From positions 1 to 11,730 of the forward strand of contig JAFYQL010000194.1 of NCBI GenBank assembly GCA_017547125.1: a stretch of 11,730 nt of DNA, read 5' to 3'. The notes below the pieces were generated by a model. The model ran no database searches. It was not told the DNA's origin and saw only the letters and a program-made list of their open reading frames with translations. Source of the DNA: Bacillota bacterium (lineage in GTDB: Bacteria > Bacillota > Clostridia > Lachnospirales > Anaerotignaceae). A program made the translations under genes and the position numbers. Shown one piece after another: positions 1 to 6,747 of this stretch (position 1 is its first letter; every line of letters begins with the position of its first letter).

Positions 1-344
1 ATAACATCATCTGAACAATTGATGTAAACAGCTTTGTCAATACCGCCGATTTCGTCAAGCTTTTCAGCCTGAACAACTGTTCTTGGGAAACCATCTAAAA
101 GAAATCCATTTTTGCAGTCATCTTCTTTGATTCTTTCCTTTACAATAGAAACAATCATTTCGTCTGAAACAAGACCACCAGAAGCCATTACAGCTTTTAT
201 CTGAAGACCAAGTTCAGATTCTTTAGCTACTTCTGCTCTAAGCATATCACCTGTTGAGATATAACCTAAAGAATATTTTTCGATGATTTTTCTAGCCTGT
301 GTTCCTTTTCCTGCTGCTGGAGCACCGATAAGTACTAACTTCAT
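1..344 (-). CDS. adk: Adenylate kinase, N-terminal part (cut by the window edge)
   Basis: Adenylate kinase interconverts ATP, AMP and ADP in the cytosol. Only the first 114 codons lie in the window; the LID and the C-terminus are outside. The start ATG at 344 gives MKLVLIGAPAAGKGTQ, which carries the P-loop (G7 to T15, with Ala at position 10 where Gly is also common). The AMP-binding STGDMLR (30-36) and the DGFPRT motif (84-89) follow in the right order and spacing. A modest SD (GAGGG, 7 nt before ATG) precedes the start, in a GA-rich run. The gene lies 68 nt downstream of secY, the classical Bacillota position, and is probably co-transcribed with it. The spacer contains a strong inverted repeat. 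Identification is firm from the motifs; nothing can be said about a zinc-binding LID. Confidence 0.96.
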   Translation of the reverse strand, partial: MKLVLIGAPAAGKGTQARKIIEKYSLGYISTGDMLRAEVAKESELGLQIKAVMASGGLVSDEMIVSIVKERIKEDDCKNGFLLDGFPRTVVQAEKLDEIGGIDKAVYINCSDDV

Positions 345-373
345 CTGTTTTCCCTCTCTCTCTATAAACGAGA

Positions 374-403
374 TTATGGGAAATGTCCTAACATTTCCCA
401 TAA
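374..403 (-). other. 13-bp inverted repeat between secY and adk
   Basis: Positions 374-386 and 391-403 are perfectly complementary, giving a 13-bp stem with a 4-nt loop (TAGG on the transcript strand). It occupies most of the 68-nt secY-adk spacer. After the stem the transcript reads TCTCGTTTATAG, not an unbroken U-tract, so it is a poor intrinsic terminator. It may be an RNA-processing or stability element, or a leaky attenuator that lowers adk expression relative to secY. The stem is seen; the role is inferred. Confidence 0.6.
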
Positions 404-412
404 GTCAAAACA

Positions 413-1678
413 TTATTTGTTTAAAAAACCTTTGTAGTGACGCATAAGGAGCTGGCTTTCGATATTCTTAACGATATCAAGACAAACACCTACTACGATA
501 ACAAGTGTTGTACCACCAAATCCTACGTTAATACCAAGTATCCACTCAAGTACGATTGGTACAAATGCGATTACCGCATAGAAGATTGCACCAAAGAATG
601 TAACTTTGTTTACTACTTTAGTAATATGTGCACTTGTTGGCTGACCAGGTCTGATACCTGGAACAAAACCGCCGCTCTTTTTCATATTTTCTGCGATTTC
701 GTTAGGATTGATAACGATTGATACATAGAAATATGAGAAAAGGAAAATAAGTACAACATAGAGTGCCGCACCTACAGGATGTGTCATTCTGAGCACTGAT
801 ATAACTTTCTGCATTGTTGCACCAGTGTTGAAGAACATGCTGATCTGCTGTGGGAACTGAAGAAGTGAAATCGCAAAGATAATTGAGATAACACCTGCTG
901 TATTTACTTTAACCGGCATATATGAAGATCTTCCGCCTGCAGCGTTACGACCTAACATTTTTGAAGAATAGTGTACAGGAATTCTTCTTTCACCATCATG
1001 AAGGAATACAATAAAGATTACATCAAGAAGAAGAATTGCAATCATAACAGCAATCTTTGCAATGCCAACCATGATTTCGCCGCCCTGAGCAAAGTATACA
1101 ATTGACTGAATACCTGCTGGAAGGTTTGAAATAATGTTAACAAAAATAATCATTGATGAACCGTTTGAAATTCCTTTTGCAGTGATCTGTTCTGCAAGCC
1201 ACATGATAAAGATTGAACCAGCTACAAGTGAAATAACTGATGCAATATAAAGTACCATTGAGTCTGCTACGAACATAGCACTGTAGCTTCTTGTAATACC
1301 GATAGCCTGAATTGTTGAAAGGATTACTGTAAGGTATCTTGTATAAACACCTAACTTCTTTCTGCCTTCCTGTCCTTCTTTGCTAAGCTGTTCAAACTTA
1401 GGTATTGCAACTGTTAAAAGCTGCATAATGATAGAAGCTGTAATGTAAGGACCAATACCCATTGCAAAAATTGACCAGTTAGAATTGTAACCGCCAGCAA
1501 TGAGACTGTAAAGTGTACCTGAAGAATATGCATTGATGTTCTGCTGTACAGCTACGAAATCAATACCAGGTATAGCGATGTGACATCCAAGTCTTACAAC
1601 TGCAAGAATCATCAAAGTGTAAAGAAGTTTCTTTCTTACATCTTCTACCTTCCATGCGTTGGCAAATAACTTAAACAT
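413..1678 (-). CDS. secY: Preprotein translocase subunit SecY
   Basis: SecY is the channel-forming integral membrane subunit of the SecYEG translocon, which exports unfolded proteins and inserts membrane proteins. The 421-residue product has the family length and about ten hydrophobic segments, starting near residues 18-37, 66-92, 113-133, 142-162, 170-190, 203-228, 262-285, 302-325, 360-380 and 386-403. The TM2 signature GPYITASIIMQLL is at 76-88. The cytosolic loop with GERRIPV (229-235) and the second loop with NPNEIAENMKKSGG (324-337) are ribosome- and SecA-contact regions in the family. The ATG shares its A with the TAA stop of rplO (TAATG), so translation is probably coupled; an SD-like GAGGTGAT lies in the last codons of rplO. 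The reading frame is complete, with no sign of damage. Confidence 0.98.
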   Translation of the reverse strand: MFKLFANAWKVEDVRKKLLYTLMILAVVRLGCHIAIPGIDFVAVQQNINAYSSGTLYSLIAGGYNSNWSIFAMGIGPYITASIIMQLLTVAIPKFEQLSKEGQEGRKKLGVYTRYLTVILSTIQAIGITRSYSAMFVADSMVLYIASVISLVAGSIFIMWLAEQITAKGISNGSSMIIFVNIISNLPAGIQSIVYFAQGGEIMVGIAKIAVMIAILLLDVIFIVFLHDGERRIPVHYSSKMLGRNAAGGRSSYMPVKVNTAGVISIIFAISLLQFPQQISMFFNTGATMQKVISVLRMTHPVGAALYVVLIFLFSYFYVSIVINPNEIAENMKKSGGFVPGIRPGQPTSAHITKVVNKVTFFGAIFYAVIAFVPIVLEWILGINVGFGGTTLVIVVGVCLDIVKNIESQLLMRHYKGFLNK

Positions 1679-2118
1679 TACATCACCTCAGCTTTTCCGC
1701 CTGCCGCTTCTATTTTTTCGATAGCTGTTTTTGAGAATGTACAGCCTTTAACTGTAAGTTTCTTTTCAAGTTCGCCAACGCCAAGAATCTTAACGCCGTC
1801 TCTTGGATTTGAAACTAAACCTACTTCCATTAATGCATCTACATCTACAACTGCATCGTTGTCAAATACATTTAATGCATGAACATTGATGCCGATGATT
1901 TCTTTGCTGTTTCTGCATGTGAAACCTCTCTTAGGAAGTCTTCTGTAGAGTGGCATCTGGCCGCCTTCGAAACCAGCCTTACCGCCTGATCCTGAACGAG
2001 CACCCTGACCTTTGTGACCTCTACCTGCTGTTTTACCGTTGCCTGAAGCATGACCTCTACCTCTTCTCCACGCTTTTGCGTTTGAGCCTTCAGCTGGTCT
2101 TAATTCGCCTAAGTTCAT
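1678..2118 (-). CDS. rplO: 50S ribosomal protein L15 (uL15)
   Basis: L15 is a late-assembly protein of the large subunit that bridges several 23S rRNA domains. The product starts MNLGELRPAEGS and has the Gly/Arg-rich extended N-terminal arm characteristic of L15 (about residues 18-60, including RRGRGHASGNGK), then a globular C-terminal domain; length 146 residues. The reading frame extends upstream to a TTG at 2136, but that TTG lies on the far side of the AGGAGGTG SD, so the ATG at 2118, 6-7 nt after the SD, is chosen. Its stop overlaps the secY start by one base. It follows rpmD by 18 nt. Confidence 0.97.
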   Translation of the reverse strand: MNLGELRPAEGSNAKAWRRGRGHASGNGKTAGRGHKGQGARSGSGGKAGFEGGQMPLYRRLPKRGFTCRNSKEIIGINVHALNVFDNDAVVDVDALMEVGLVSNPRDGVKILGVGELEKKLTVKGCTFSKTAIEKIEAAGGKAEVM

Positions 2119-2136
2119 TTTGGCACCTCCTGTCAA

Positions 2137-2316
2137 TTAAATTTCTTCTACTTTTACAAGATGGCTAACCTTAGCGATCATACCTCTTGTAGCAGCGTTA
2201 TCCTGCTGGATTACGCTTGCGTTTGTTTTCTTAAGGCCTAAAGCCTGAACGATTTTCTTGTGTTTTGGAATAGATCCGATAGTGGATTTTACCAATGTAA
2301 TTTTAAGTTCTGCCAT
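2137..2316 (-). CDS. rpmD: 50S ribosomal protein L30 (uL30)
   Basis: This short gene encodes 59 residues starting MAELKITLVKSTIGSIPKHK and ending in SHLVKVEEI. The pattern of an N-terminal beta strand (LKITLVKS), then a lysine-rich helix (KHKKIVQALGLKK), then a second helix starting near TRGMIAKV, is that of bacterial L30, a small 23S-binding protein near the central protuberance. The length is typical (58-60). The ATG is preceded by TAAGGAGG, in which the TAA is the stop codon of rpsE; the spacing is normal. It sits between rpsE and rplO, the invariant position of rpmD in the spc operon. No other protein fits this position. Confidence 0.96.
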   Translation of the reverse strand: MAELKITLVKSTIGSIPKHKKIVQALGLKKTNASVIQQDNAATRGMIAKVSHLVKVEEI

Positions 2317-2329
2317 TGTTATATCCTCC

Positions 2330-2833
2330 TTAACCTAAGATCTCTTCTACTGATTTACCACGAAGCTGAGCTACTCTTTCAGGTGTTGTTGCACGAGCAA
2401 GACCTTCGATTGTTGCGCTAACTACGTTTCTCTTGTTGTTTGAACCTAAAGATTTTGTTCTGATGTTTCTGATACCTGCAAGTTCAAGTACGGCACGAGC
2501 TGGGCCACCTGAAATTACACCAGTACCTTCTACAGCTGGCATAAGCTTAACGCTTGCGCTACCGTATTCACCAACGATTTCATGATAGATGCTGTCTACG
2601 TCATTTCTTTCAACGTAGATAAGGTTCTTCATAGCGTCTTCTTTACCTTTACGGATTGCATCAGGAATTTCTGCTGCTTTACCTGTACCGCATCCAACAT
2701 GACCATTACCGTCACCAACTACTACGAGAGCTGCAAATCTCATTGTACGGCCGCCTTTAACAGTCTTTGTAACACGGTTGATGTTTACGACTTTATCTTT
2801 AAGATCGAGTGTACTTGGATCGATTCTTTTCAT
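2330..2833 (-). CDS. rpsE: 30S ribosomal protein S5 (uS5)
   Basis: S5 binds helix 34 and the 5' domain of 16S rRNA, helps form the mRNA entry channel and contributes to decoding accuracy. The 167-residue product has the N-terminal double-stranded-RNA-binding fold with the loop VTKTVKGGR (21-29), where spectinomycin-resistance changes map in other bacteria, and the conserved GDGNGHVGCGTGKA (40-53). The C-terminal domain carries SNNKRNVVSATIEGL. The GGAGG SD is about 11 nt before the ATG, slightly longer than for its neighbours. It is flanked by rplR (21 nt upstream) and rpmD (13 nt downstream). The loop looks intact, so nothing suggests intrinsic spectinomycin resistance. Confidence 0.98.
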   Translation of the reverse strand: MKRIDPSTLDLKDKVVNINRVTKTVKGGRTMRFAALVVVGDGNGHVGCGTGKAAEIPDAIRKGKEDAMKNLIYVERNDVDSIYHEIVGEYGSASVKLMPAVEGTGVISGGPARAVLELAGIRNIRTKSLGSNNKRNVVSATIEGLARATTPERVAQLRGKSVEEILG

Positions 2834-2854
2834 AATGTCTTTATCCTCCCTTGC

Positions 2855-3223
2855 TTAGAACTGTAAGCCAGCTTCTCTTGCAGCTTCAGCTAATGCTGCA
2901 ACTTTACCATGATAGATGTAACCGCCTCTGTCAAATACAACTTCAGTGATACCCTTTTCAATAGCTTTTTTAGCAATAGCTTCACCTACAGCCTGAGCTG
3001 CTTCAATGTTTGATGTTGATTCTAATTTACCTGCGATTTCTGCTTCCATTGTTGATGCAGCTGCAAGTGTAACGCCTGCTACGTCGTCAATAAGCTGTGC
3101 ATACATATGTTTGTTTGATCTGAACACAGCTAATCTAGGTGTCTGTGCAGTGCCTTTTACTCTATTACGAATTCTGTAATGACGTTTGATACGGGCTTCT
3201 GCACGTGATGGCTTATTAATCAT
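2855..3223 (-). CDS. rplR: 50S ribosomal protein L18 (uL18)
   Basis: L18 binds 5S rRNA together with L5 and places it in the central protuberance. The 122-residue product begins with a basic arm (MINKPSRAEARIKRHYRIRNRVKG). The core then reads TPRLAVFRSNKHMYAQLIDD, and the end carries FDRGGYIYHGKVAALAEAAREAGL, all diagnostic for bacterial L18. The SD is unusually weak for this operon: GAAAGG at 13 nt before ATG is the best match, against AAGGAGG for most neighbours. The gene also follows the 127-nt rplF-rplR spacer with its hairpin, so its translation may depend on that local structure. Confidence 0.97.
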   Translation of the reverse strand: MINKPSRAEARIKRHYRIRNRVKGTAQTPRLAVFRSNKHMYAQLIDDVAGVTLAAASTMEAEIAGKLESTSNIEAAQAVGEAIAKKAIEKGITEVVFDRGGYIYHGKVAALAEAAREAGLQF

Positions 3224-3350
3224 TTACTTTCACGCCTTTCTAAAAATTAGTCACTTTCCGATATAAGTAGATTGAATTCCGCACCTTCTGCCACAAAACT
3301 TCGTTTTGAAGTTTTGTGCTCAGATGCTTAGTTAGCCAATTAAGAATTAA
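3224..3350 (-). other. 127-nt spacer with perfect 11-bp hairpin between rplF and rplR
   Basis: This spacer is about five to ten times longer than most junctions in the operon. It holds a perfect inverted repeat: cacaaaacttc at 3292-3302 and its complement at 3308-3318, with a 5-nt loop. Short outer complementarity (CTG/CAG) may extend the stem imperfectly. No U-tract follows the stem on either strand, so it is not an intrinsic terminator. I see no convincing promoter and no reading frame with an SD. It could be a miniature repeat inserted into the operon, an mRNA-processing site or an r-protein-binding element. Confidence 0.65.
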
Positions 3351-3893
3351 TTACTTCTTACCGGTCTTACCAACTTTACGTCTAATATGTTCATCAGCAT
3401 ATTTAATGCCTTTGCCCTTGTATGGTTCTGGTGGACGTTTTGTTCTGATTTCAGCTGCAAACTGTCCAACTTTTTCTTTGTCAATACCTTTTACAGTAAT
3501 TTTGTTTGTACCTTCAACAACTGTTTCAACGCCTTCTGGGTCGATCATTTCAACAGGATGTGAATAGCCAAGTGTTAATGTAAGTTTGTTACCAGCTTTA
3601 GCTGCTCTGTAACCTACACCGTTAATTTCAAGAACTTTTTCGTAGCCTTTTGTAACACCTTCAACCATGTTGAAAATAAGTGTTCTTGTTAAGCCGTGAA
3701 GAGCTCTGTGTCTTTTTAAGTCGCTAGGTCTTGTTACTGTGATAACGCCTGCTTCAACTGCGATGTTCATGTCATCTGCTAATTTACGAGTTAATGTACC
3801 CTTTGGACCTTTTACTGTTACAAGGTTGCCTTCAGCAACTGTAACTTCTACACCAGCTGGTACAGTAATAGGTAATTTACCAATTCTTGACAT
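3351..3893 (-). CDS. rplF: 50S ribosomal protein L6 (uL6)
   Basis: L6 lies at the base of the L7/L12 stalk next to the sarcin-ricin loop and the factor-binding site. The 180-residue product begins MSRIGKLPITVPAGVEV and consists of two homologous alpha/beta domains. The second domain carries KITVKGIDKEKVGQFAAEIR and the conserved basic tail RPPEPYKGKGIKY. The frame stays open to a GTG at 3902, but that GTG is part of the AGGAGGTG SD itself, so the ATG at 3893 is the start. It follows rpsH by 41 nt and is followed by the long hairpin-bearing spacer. Confidence 0.97.
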   Translation of the reverse strand: MSRIGKLPITVPAGVEVTVAEGNLVTVKGPKGTLTRKLADDMNIAVEAGVITVTRPSDLKRHRALHGLTRTLIFNMVEGVTKGYEKVLEINGVGYRAAKAGNKLTLTLGYSHPVEMIDPEGVETVVEGTNKITVKGIDKEKVGQFAAEIRTKRPPEPYKGKGIKYADEHIRRKVGKTGKK

Positions 3894-3934
3894 GGTCTGC
3901 ACCTCCTAAATATTATCTCTAAACTATAAACTAA

Positions 3935-4336
3935 TTACCAAACGAAAGCGATTACTTCGCCACCGATGCCTTTTTCTCTAGCTTCTTTATCAGTCATGAT
4001 ACCCTGGCTAGTTGAGATAATTGCAGTACCGAGACCACCTAATACTTTAGGAAGTTCATCTTTACCAGCAAATACTCTAAGACCTGGCTTAGAAATTTTC
4101 TTAATACCTGTGATTACTTTTTCGTTTTTATCTTTACCATATTTTAATGTTATTCTCATTGTGCTCTTAACGCCATCTTCGATGAGTTCGTAGCCTTTGA
4201 TATAACCTTCATTTGTTAAAATATCAGCGATTGCTTTTTTGATCTTTGAAACAGGAACATCTACTGTGTCGTGTTTAGCTGTGTTACTGTTTCTGATTCT
4301 AGTGAGCATATCTGCGATTGGGTCGCTCATTGACAT
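3935..4336 (-). CDS. rpsH: 30S ribosomal protein S8 (uS8)
   Basis: S8 is a primary 16S rRNA-binding protein of the central domain and, in E. coli, the translational repressor of the spc operon. The 133-residue product starts MSMSDPIADMLTRIRN and ends with the canonical KEAREKGIGGEVIAFVW. The C-terminal region has the conserved STSQGIMTDKEAR that contacts helix 21. Of two nearby Met codons the first, at 4336, lies 8 nt after the GGAGG SD and is chosen; the second would be 14 nt away. The rplX-rplE junction, where the E. coli S8 operator sits, is only 23 nt here and shows no such structure, so E. coli-type feedback is not apparent. Confidence 0.97.
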   Translation of the reverse strand: MSMSDPIADMLTRIRNSNTAKHDTVDVPVSKIKKAIADILTNEGYIKGYELIEDGVKSTMRITLKYGKDKNEKVITGIKKISKPGLRVFAGKDELPKVLGGLGTAIISTSQGIMTDKEAREKGIGGEVIAFVW

Positions 4337-4357
4337 TGTGTTGTCCTCCTTTCCGAA

Positions 4358-4543
4358 TTACCAGCTTGCTTTCTTAACTCCCGGGATCTGACCTTTGTAT
4401 GCTAATTCACGGAAGCAAATACGGCAAATTCCGAATTTTTTGAGTACAGCATGTGGTCTGCCGCAAACTCTGCAACGTGTGTAAGCTCTTGTTGAAAACT
4501 TAGGTTCTCTTTCCTGCTTTACAACCATTGATCTCTTAGCCAT
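4358..4543 (-). CDS. rpsN: 30S ribosomal protein S14, zinc-binding (C+) form (uS14)
   Basis: S14 assembles late into the head of the 30S subunit. The 61-residue product is the short type with a zinc ribbon: C24-x2-C27 and C40-x2-C43 are all present (RCRVCGRP and GICRICFRE). It ends in the usual PGVKKASW. This form (also named rpsZ or S14 type Z) is typical of Bacillota and Actinomycetota, unlike the roughly 100-residue cysteine-free form. In many species a second, zinc-independent S14 is induced by zinc limitation elsewhere in the genome; none is in this window. The SD TAAGGAGG lies 13 nt downstream of the rplE stop. Confidence 0.98.
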   Translation of the reverse strand: MAKRSMVVKQEREPKFSTRAYTRCRVCGRPHAVLKKFGICRICFRELAYKGQIPGVKKASW

Positions 4544-4556
4544 TTTCTCTTCCTCC

Positions 4557-5096
4557 TTATTTTTCGAATGGCATACCGAATAATCTTAATAACTCTCTGC
4601 CTTCTTCATCTGTGTTAGCAGTTGTTACAAATACGATATCCATGCCTCTGATTTTGTCTACTTTATCATATTCGATTTCAGGGAAGATAAGCTGTTCTTT
4701 GATACCCATTGTGTAGTTACCTCTACCATCGAATGAGTTAGCTTTAACACCTCTGAAGTCACGAACACGTGGGAGAGCGATGTTGATGAGTCTGTCTGCG
4801 AACTCATACATTCTGTCGCCTCTAAGTGTTACTTTGCAGCCGATTGGCATACCTGCTCTAAGTTTGAACGCTGCAACTGATTTTTTAGCTTTTGTAACAA
4901 GCGGCTTCTGACCGGAAATGATTGTAAGGTCTTTAACAGCGCCGTCAAGAACTTTTGCATTTTCTTTAGCTTCACCAACGCCCATGTTAATAACGATCTT
5001 TTCGAGCTTTGGAACTGCCATTACGTTTGTATATGAAAACTTTTTAGTCATTGCTTCTACGATTTCTGCTTCGTAAAATTCTCTTAATCTGTTCAC
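4557..5096 (-). CDS. rplE: 50S ribosomal protein L5 (uL5)
   Basis: L5 binds 5S rRNA in the central protuberance and contacts the P-site tRNA. The 179-residue product has the expected MNRLREFYEAEIVEAM start, the conserved VPKLEKIVINMGVGEAKENAK, then KAKKSVAAFKLR, and the end GMDIVFVTTANTDEEGRELL, all typical L5. The initiation codon reads GTG (5094-5096), 9 nt after a strong AAAGGAGG; no ATG lies in a better place. rplX ends 23 nt upstream and rpsN starts 13 nt downstream. The reading frame is intact and full length for the family. Confidence 0.98.
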   Translation of the reverse strand: MNRLREFYEAEIVEAMTKKFSYTNVMAVPKLEKIVINMGVGEAKENAKVLDGAVKDLTIISGQKPLVTKAKKSVAAFKLRAGMPIGCKVTLRGDRMYEFADRLINIALPRVRDFRGVKANSFDGRGNYTMGIKEQLIFPEIEYDKVDKIRGMDIVFVTTANTDEEGRELLRLFGMPFEK

Positions 5097-5119
5097 TATT
5101 TATTGCCTCCTTTCCGGAA

Positions 5120-5431
5120 TTAGTCGATAACTTCGCCTGTTGACTTAGCTACTCTTACTTTTTTACCGTTTTCAATCTTAGCACCTAATCTTGTAGCTTT
5201 ACCATTGTGAAGGTACATTACGTTTGATGCGTCCATGAAACCTTCCATTTTGATGATGCCGCCCTGCTGATTAGCCATGTTTGGCTTTGTGTGTTTTGAC
5301 ACCATGTTAGCGCCTTCAACTTTTACTCTGCCACTTTTTCTATCTACAACAAGGATTGTACCCTGTTTGCCTTTGTCTTTGCCGGCAATGATAACTACGT
5401 TATCGCCTTTTTTTAATTTAGTAGTTGCCAT
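5120..5431 (-). CDS. rplX: 50S ribosomal protein L24 (uL24)
   Basis: L24 is one of the two assembly-initiator proteins for the large subunit and sits near the exit of the peptide tunnel. The 103-residue product opens with a KOW motif (about residues 5-32: KKGDNVVIIAGKDKGKQGT). It continues with GRVKVEGANMVSKHTKP, and then the usual GGIIKMEGFMDASNV. The SD GGAGG begins right after the rplN stop codon, giving a 14-nt gap. Length and order are normal. Confidence 0.97.
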   Translation of the reverse strand: MATTKLKKGDNVVIIAGKDKGKQGTILVVDRKSGRVKVEGANMVSKHTKPNMANQQGGIIKMEGFMDASNVMYLHNGKATRLGAKIENGKKVRVAKSTGEVID

Positions 5432-5445
5432 TTGACACTGCCTCC

Positions 5446-5814
5446 TTATAATACTTCAGGAGCAAGAGAAAGGATCTTCATGAACTGCTTTTCTCTAAGT
5501 TCTCTTGCTACTGGTCCAAATATACGAGTACCTCTTGGGTTTTTGTCATCTTTGATGATAACAGCAGCGTTTTCGTCGAACTTGATGTATGAACCGTCAG
5601 CTCTGCCAACTGGTTTTACTGTTCTTACTACAACAGCCTTAACAACGTCACCTTTCTTAACAACGCCGCCTGGTGTTGCTTCTTTAACGCTAGCTACGAT
5701 TATATCGCCAACTCCTGCATATCTTCTTGTTGAGCCACCTAAAACTCTAATGCAGAGAAGTTCTTTAGCACCTGAATTGTCTGCTACTTTTAATCTGGTT
5801 TCCTGCTGAACCAT
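5446..5814 (-). CDS. rplN: 50S ribosomal protein L14 (uL14)
   Basis: L14 is a highly conserved 122-residue protein at the subunit interface, where it forms bridge B8 and binds the silencing factor RsfS in other bacteria. The sequence starts MVQQETRLKVADNSGAKE. It contains CIRVLGGSTRRYAGVGD, then VVRTVKPVGRADGSYIKFDENA. It ends RGTRIFGPVARELREKQFMKILSLAPEVL apart from small variations, and is canonical throughout. The ATG at 5814 lies 7 nt after AAGGAGG. In E. coli rplN starts the spc operon with its own promoter; here only 25 nt separate it from rpsQ and no promoter is visible, so the S10 and spc blocks look fused into one transcription unit. Confidence 0.98.
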   Translation of the reverse strand: MVQQETRLKVADNSGAKELLCIRVLGGSTRRYAGVGDIIVASVKEATPGGVVKKGDVVKAVVVRTVKPVGRADGSYIKFDENAAVIIKDDKNPRGTRIFGPVARELREKQFMKILSLAPEVL

Positions 5815-5839
5815 GCTATTTCCTCCTTCCGCAACAGAA

Positions 5840-6097
5840 TTATTTAGCTTTTTCGATGATTTCTACAAGTCTCCATCTCTTATCTTTTGAGAGTGGTCTT
5901 GTTTCCATAACTTTAACGCGGTCGCCGATCTGGCATTCGTTGTTTTCGTCATGAGCTTTAAGCTTATAAGTTCTGTCTACGATTTTACCATAAAGTGGAT
6001 GTTTAACTCTATCTTCAACAGCAACAACGATAGTTTTGTCCATCTTGTCGCTTACTACCTTGCCAATTCTTGTTTTACGAAGGTTTCTTTCTTCCAC
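5840..6097 (-). CDS. rpsQ: 30S ribosomal protein S17 (uS17)
   Basis: S17 is a primary 16S rRNA-binding protein of the 5' domain with an OB fold. The 85-residue product carries RKTRIGKVVSDKMDKTIVV near the N-terminus and ends with the conserved GDRVKVMETRPLSKDKRWRL. The start codon reads GTG (6095-6097), 8 nt after AAAGGAGG; there is no in-frame ATG closer to the SD, and GTG gives the usual MEERNLRK-type N-terminus. It lies 22 nt after rpmC and 25 nt before rplN. Confidence 0.97.
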   Translation of the reverse strand: MEERNLRKTRIGKVVSDKMDKTIVVAVEDRVKHPLYGKIVDRTYKLKAHDENNECQIGDRVKVMETRPLSKDKRWRLVEIIEKAK

Positions 6098-6119
6098 AAG
6101 GATTGCCTCCTTTCATAAA

Positions 6120-6323
6120 TTACTGATTGTTTTTCTGTGTAATTATTGTCTGAATTCTTGCAATGTTCTTGCGAACCTCGTTGATTCTTGCAGTATTGTC
6201 TAACTGGTTGGTAGCATTCTGGAATCTAAGGTTGAATAACTCTTTCTTCGCAGAAACGAGGTCTTTGTTTAATTCATCAACTGACTTGTTCTTTAAAGTA
6301 TCGATATATGCTTTAGTTTTCAT
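6120..6323 (-). CDS. rpmC: 50S ribosomal protein L29 (uL29)
   Basis: L29 is a small two-helix protein near the tunnel exit, where in other bacteria it helps form the docking site for trigger factor and SRP. The product from the ATG at 6323 is 67 residues (MKTKAYIDTLKNKSVDEL...) with the hallmark KKELFNLRFQNATNQL and a second helix containing RINEVRKNIARIQTI. A longer frame continues 22 codons upstream, but those residues are merely rplP sequence read in another frame. AAGGTGA about 6 nt before the ATG serves as SD. The start therefore lies inside the end of rplP, an 11-nt overlap that suggests translational coupling. Confidence 0.95.
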   Translation of the reverse strand: MKTKAYIDTLKNKSVDELNKDLVSAKKELFNLRFQNATNQLDNTARINEVRKNIARIQTIITQKNNQ

Positions 6324-6747
6324 TTGCTTCACCTTCCATTTCTGCGCGAGAAACGATCTTACATTTAATTGGAAGCTTGTGAATAGCAAGTCTTAAAGCT
6401 TCTCTAGCTGTTTCTTCTGCTACGCCGCCAATTTCGAACATTACTCTGCCTGGTTTAACTACTGCTACCCAGTATTCTGGTGAACCTTTACCAGAACCCA
6501 TACGAGTTTCAGCAGGTTTTGCTGTAATTGGTTTGTCTGGGAAAATCTTGATCCAAACTTTACCACCACGTTTGATATATCTTGTCATCGCGATACGGGC
6601 AGCTTCAATCTGTCTTGATGTTACCCAGCTTGGTTCCATAGCCATGATACCAAATTCGCCATGTGTAATTGTATTTCCTCTGAGGGCTTTACCTTTAAGT
6701 CTGCCTCTGAACTGTTTACGTCTTTTTACTCTTTTAGGCATTAACAT
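6313..6747 (-). CDS. rplP: 50S ribosomal protein L16 (uL16)
   Basis: L16 joins the 50S subunit late and helps position A-site tRNA next to the peptidyl-transferase centre. The 144-residue product starts MLMPKRVKRRKQFRGR, the usual Clostridia-type N-terminus. It has the conserved loop ETRMGSGKGSPEYWVAVVK and a C-terminal part with REALRLAIHKLP. The first ATG (6747) shares its A with the TAA stop of rpsC and lies 9 nt after GGAGG; a second ATG two codons later (6741) is a less likely start. The last 11 nt overlap rpmC. Confidence 0.97.
   Translation of the reverse strand: MLMPKRVKRRKQFRGRLKGKALRGNTITHGEFGIMAMEPSWVTSRQIEAARIAMTRYIKRGGKVWIKIFPDKPITAKPAETRMGSGKGSPEYWVAVVKPGRVMFEIGGVAEETAREALRLAIHKLPIKCKIVSRAEMEGEANEN

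Noticed and set aside
373..408. TTGACT (403-408) and CATAAT (373-378) as a promoter for adk
   Set aside because: The spacing is 24 nt, far outside the 16-19 nt range, and both elements overlap the 13-bp inverted repeat.
437..721. Plus-strand open frames opposite secY, rplO, rpsE, rplF, rpsH, rplN, rpmC, rplP and rplD
   Set aside because: All lie antisense to conserved, full-length r-protein or secY genes, lack SD sites, and give translations with no recognisable features.
5097..5119. An E. coli-type S8 operator at the rplX-rplE junction
   Set aside because: The junction is only 23 nt and consists mainly of the rplE SD; no S8-binding helix can be drawn.
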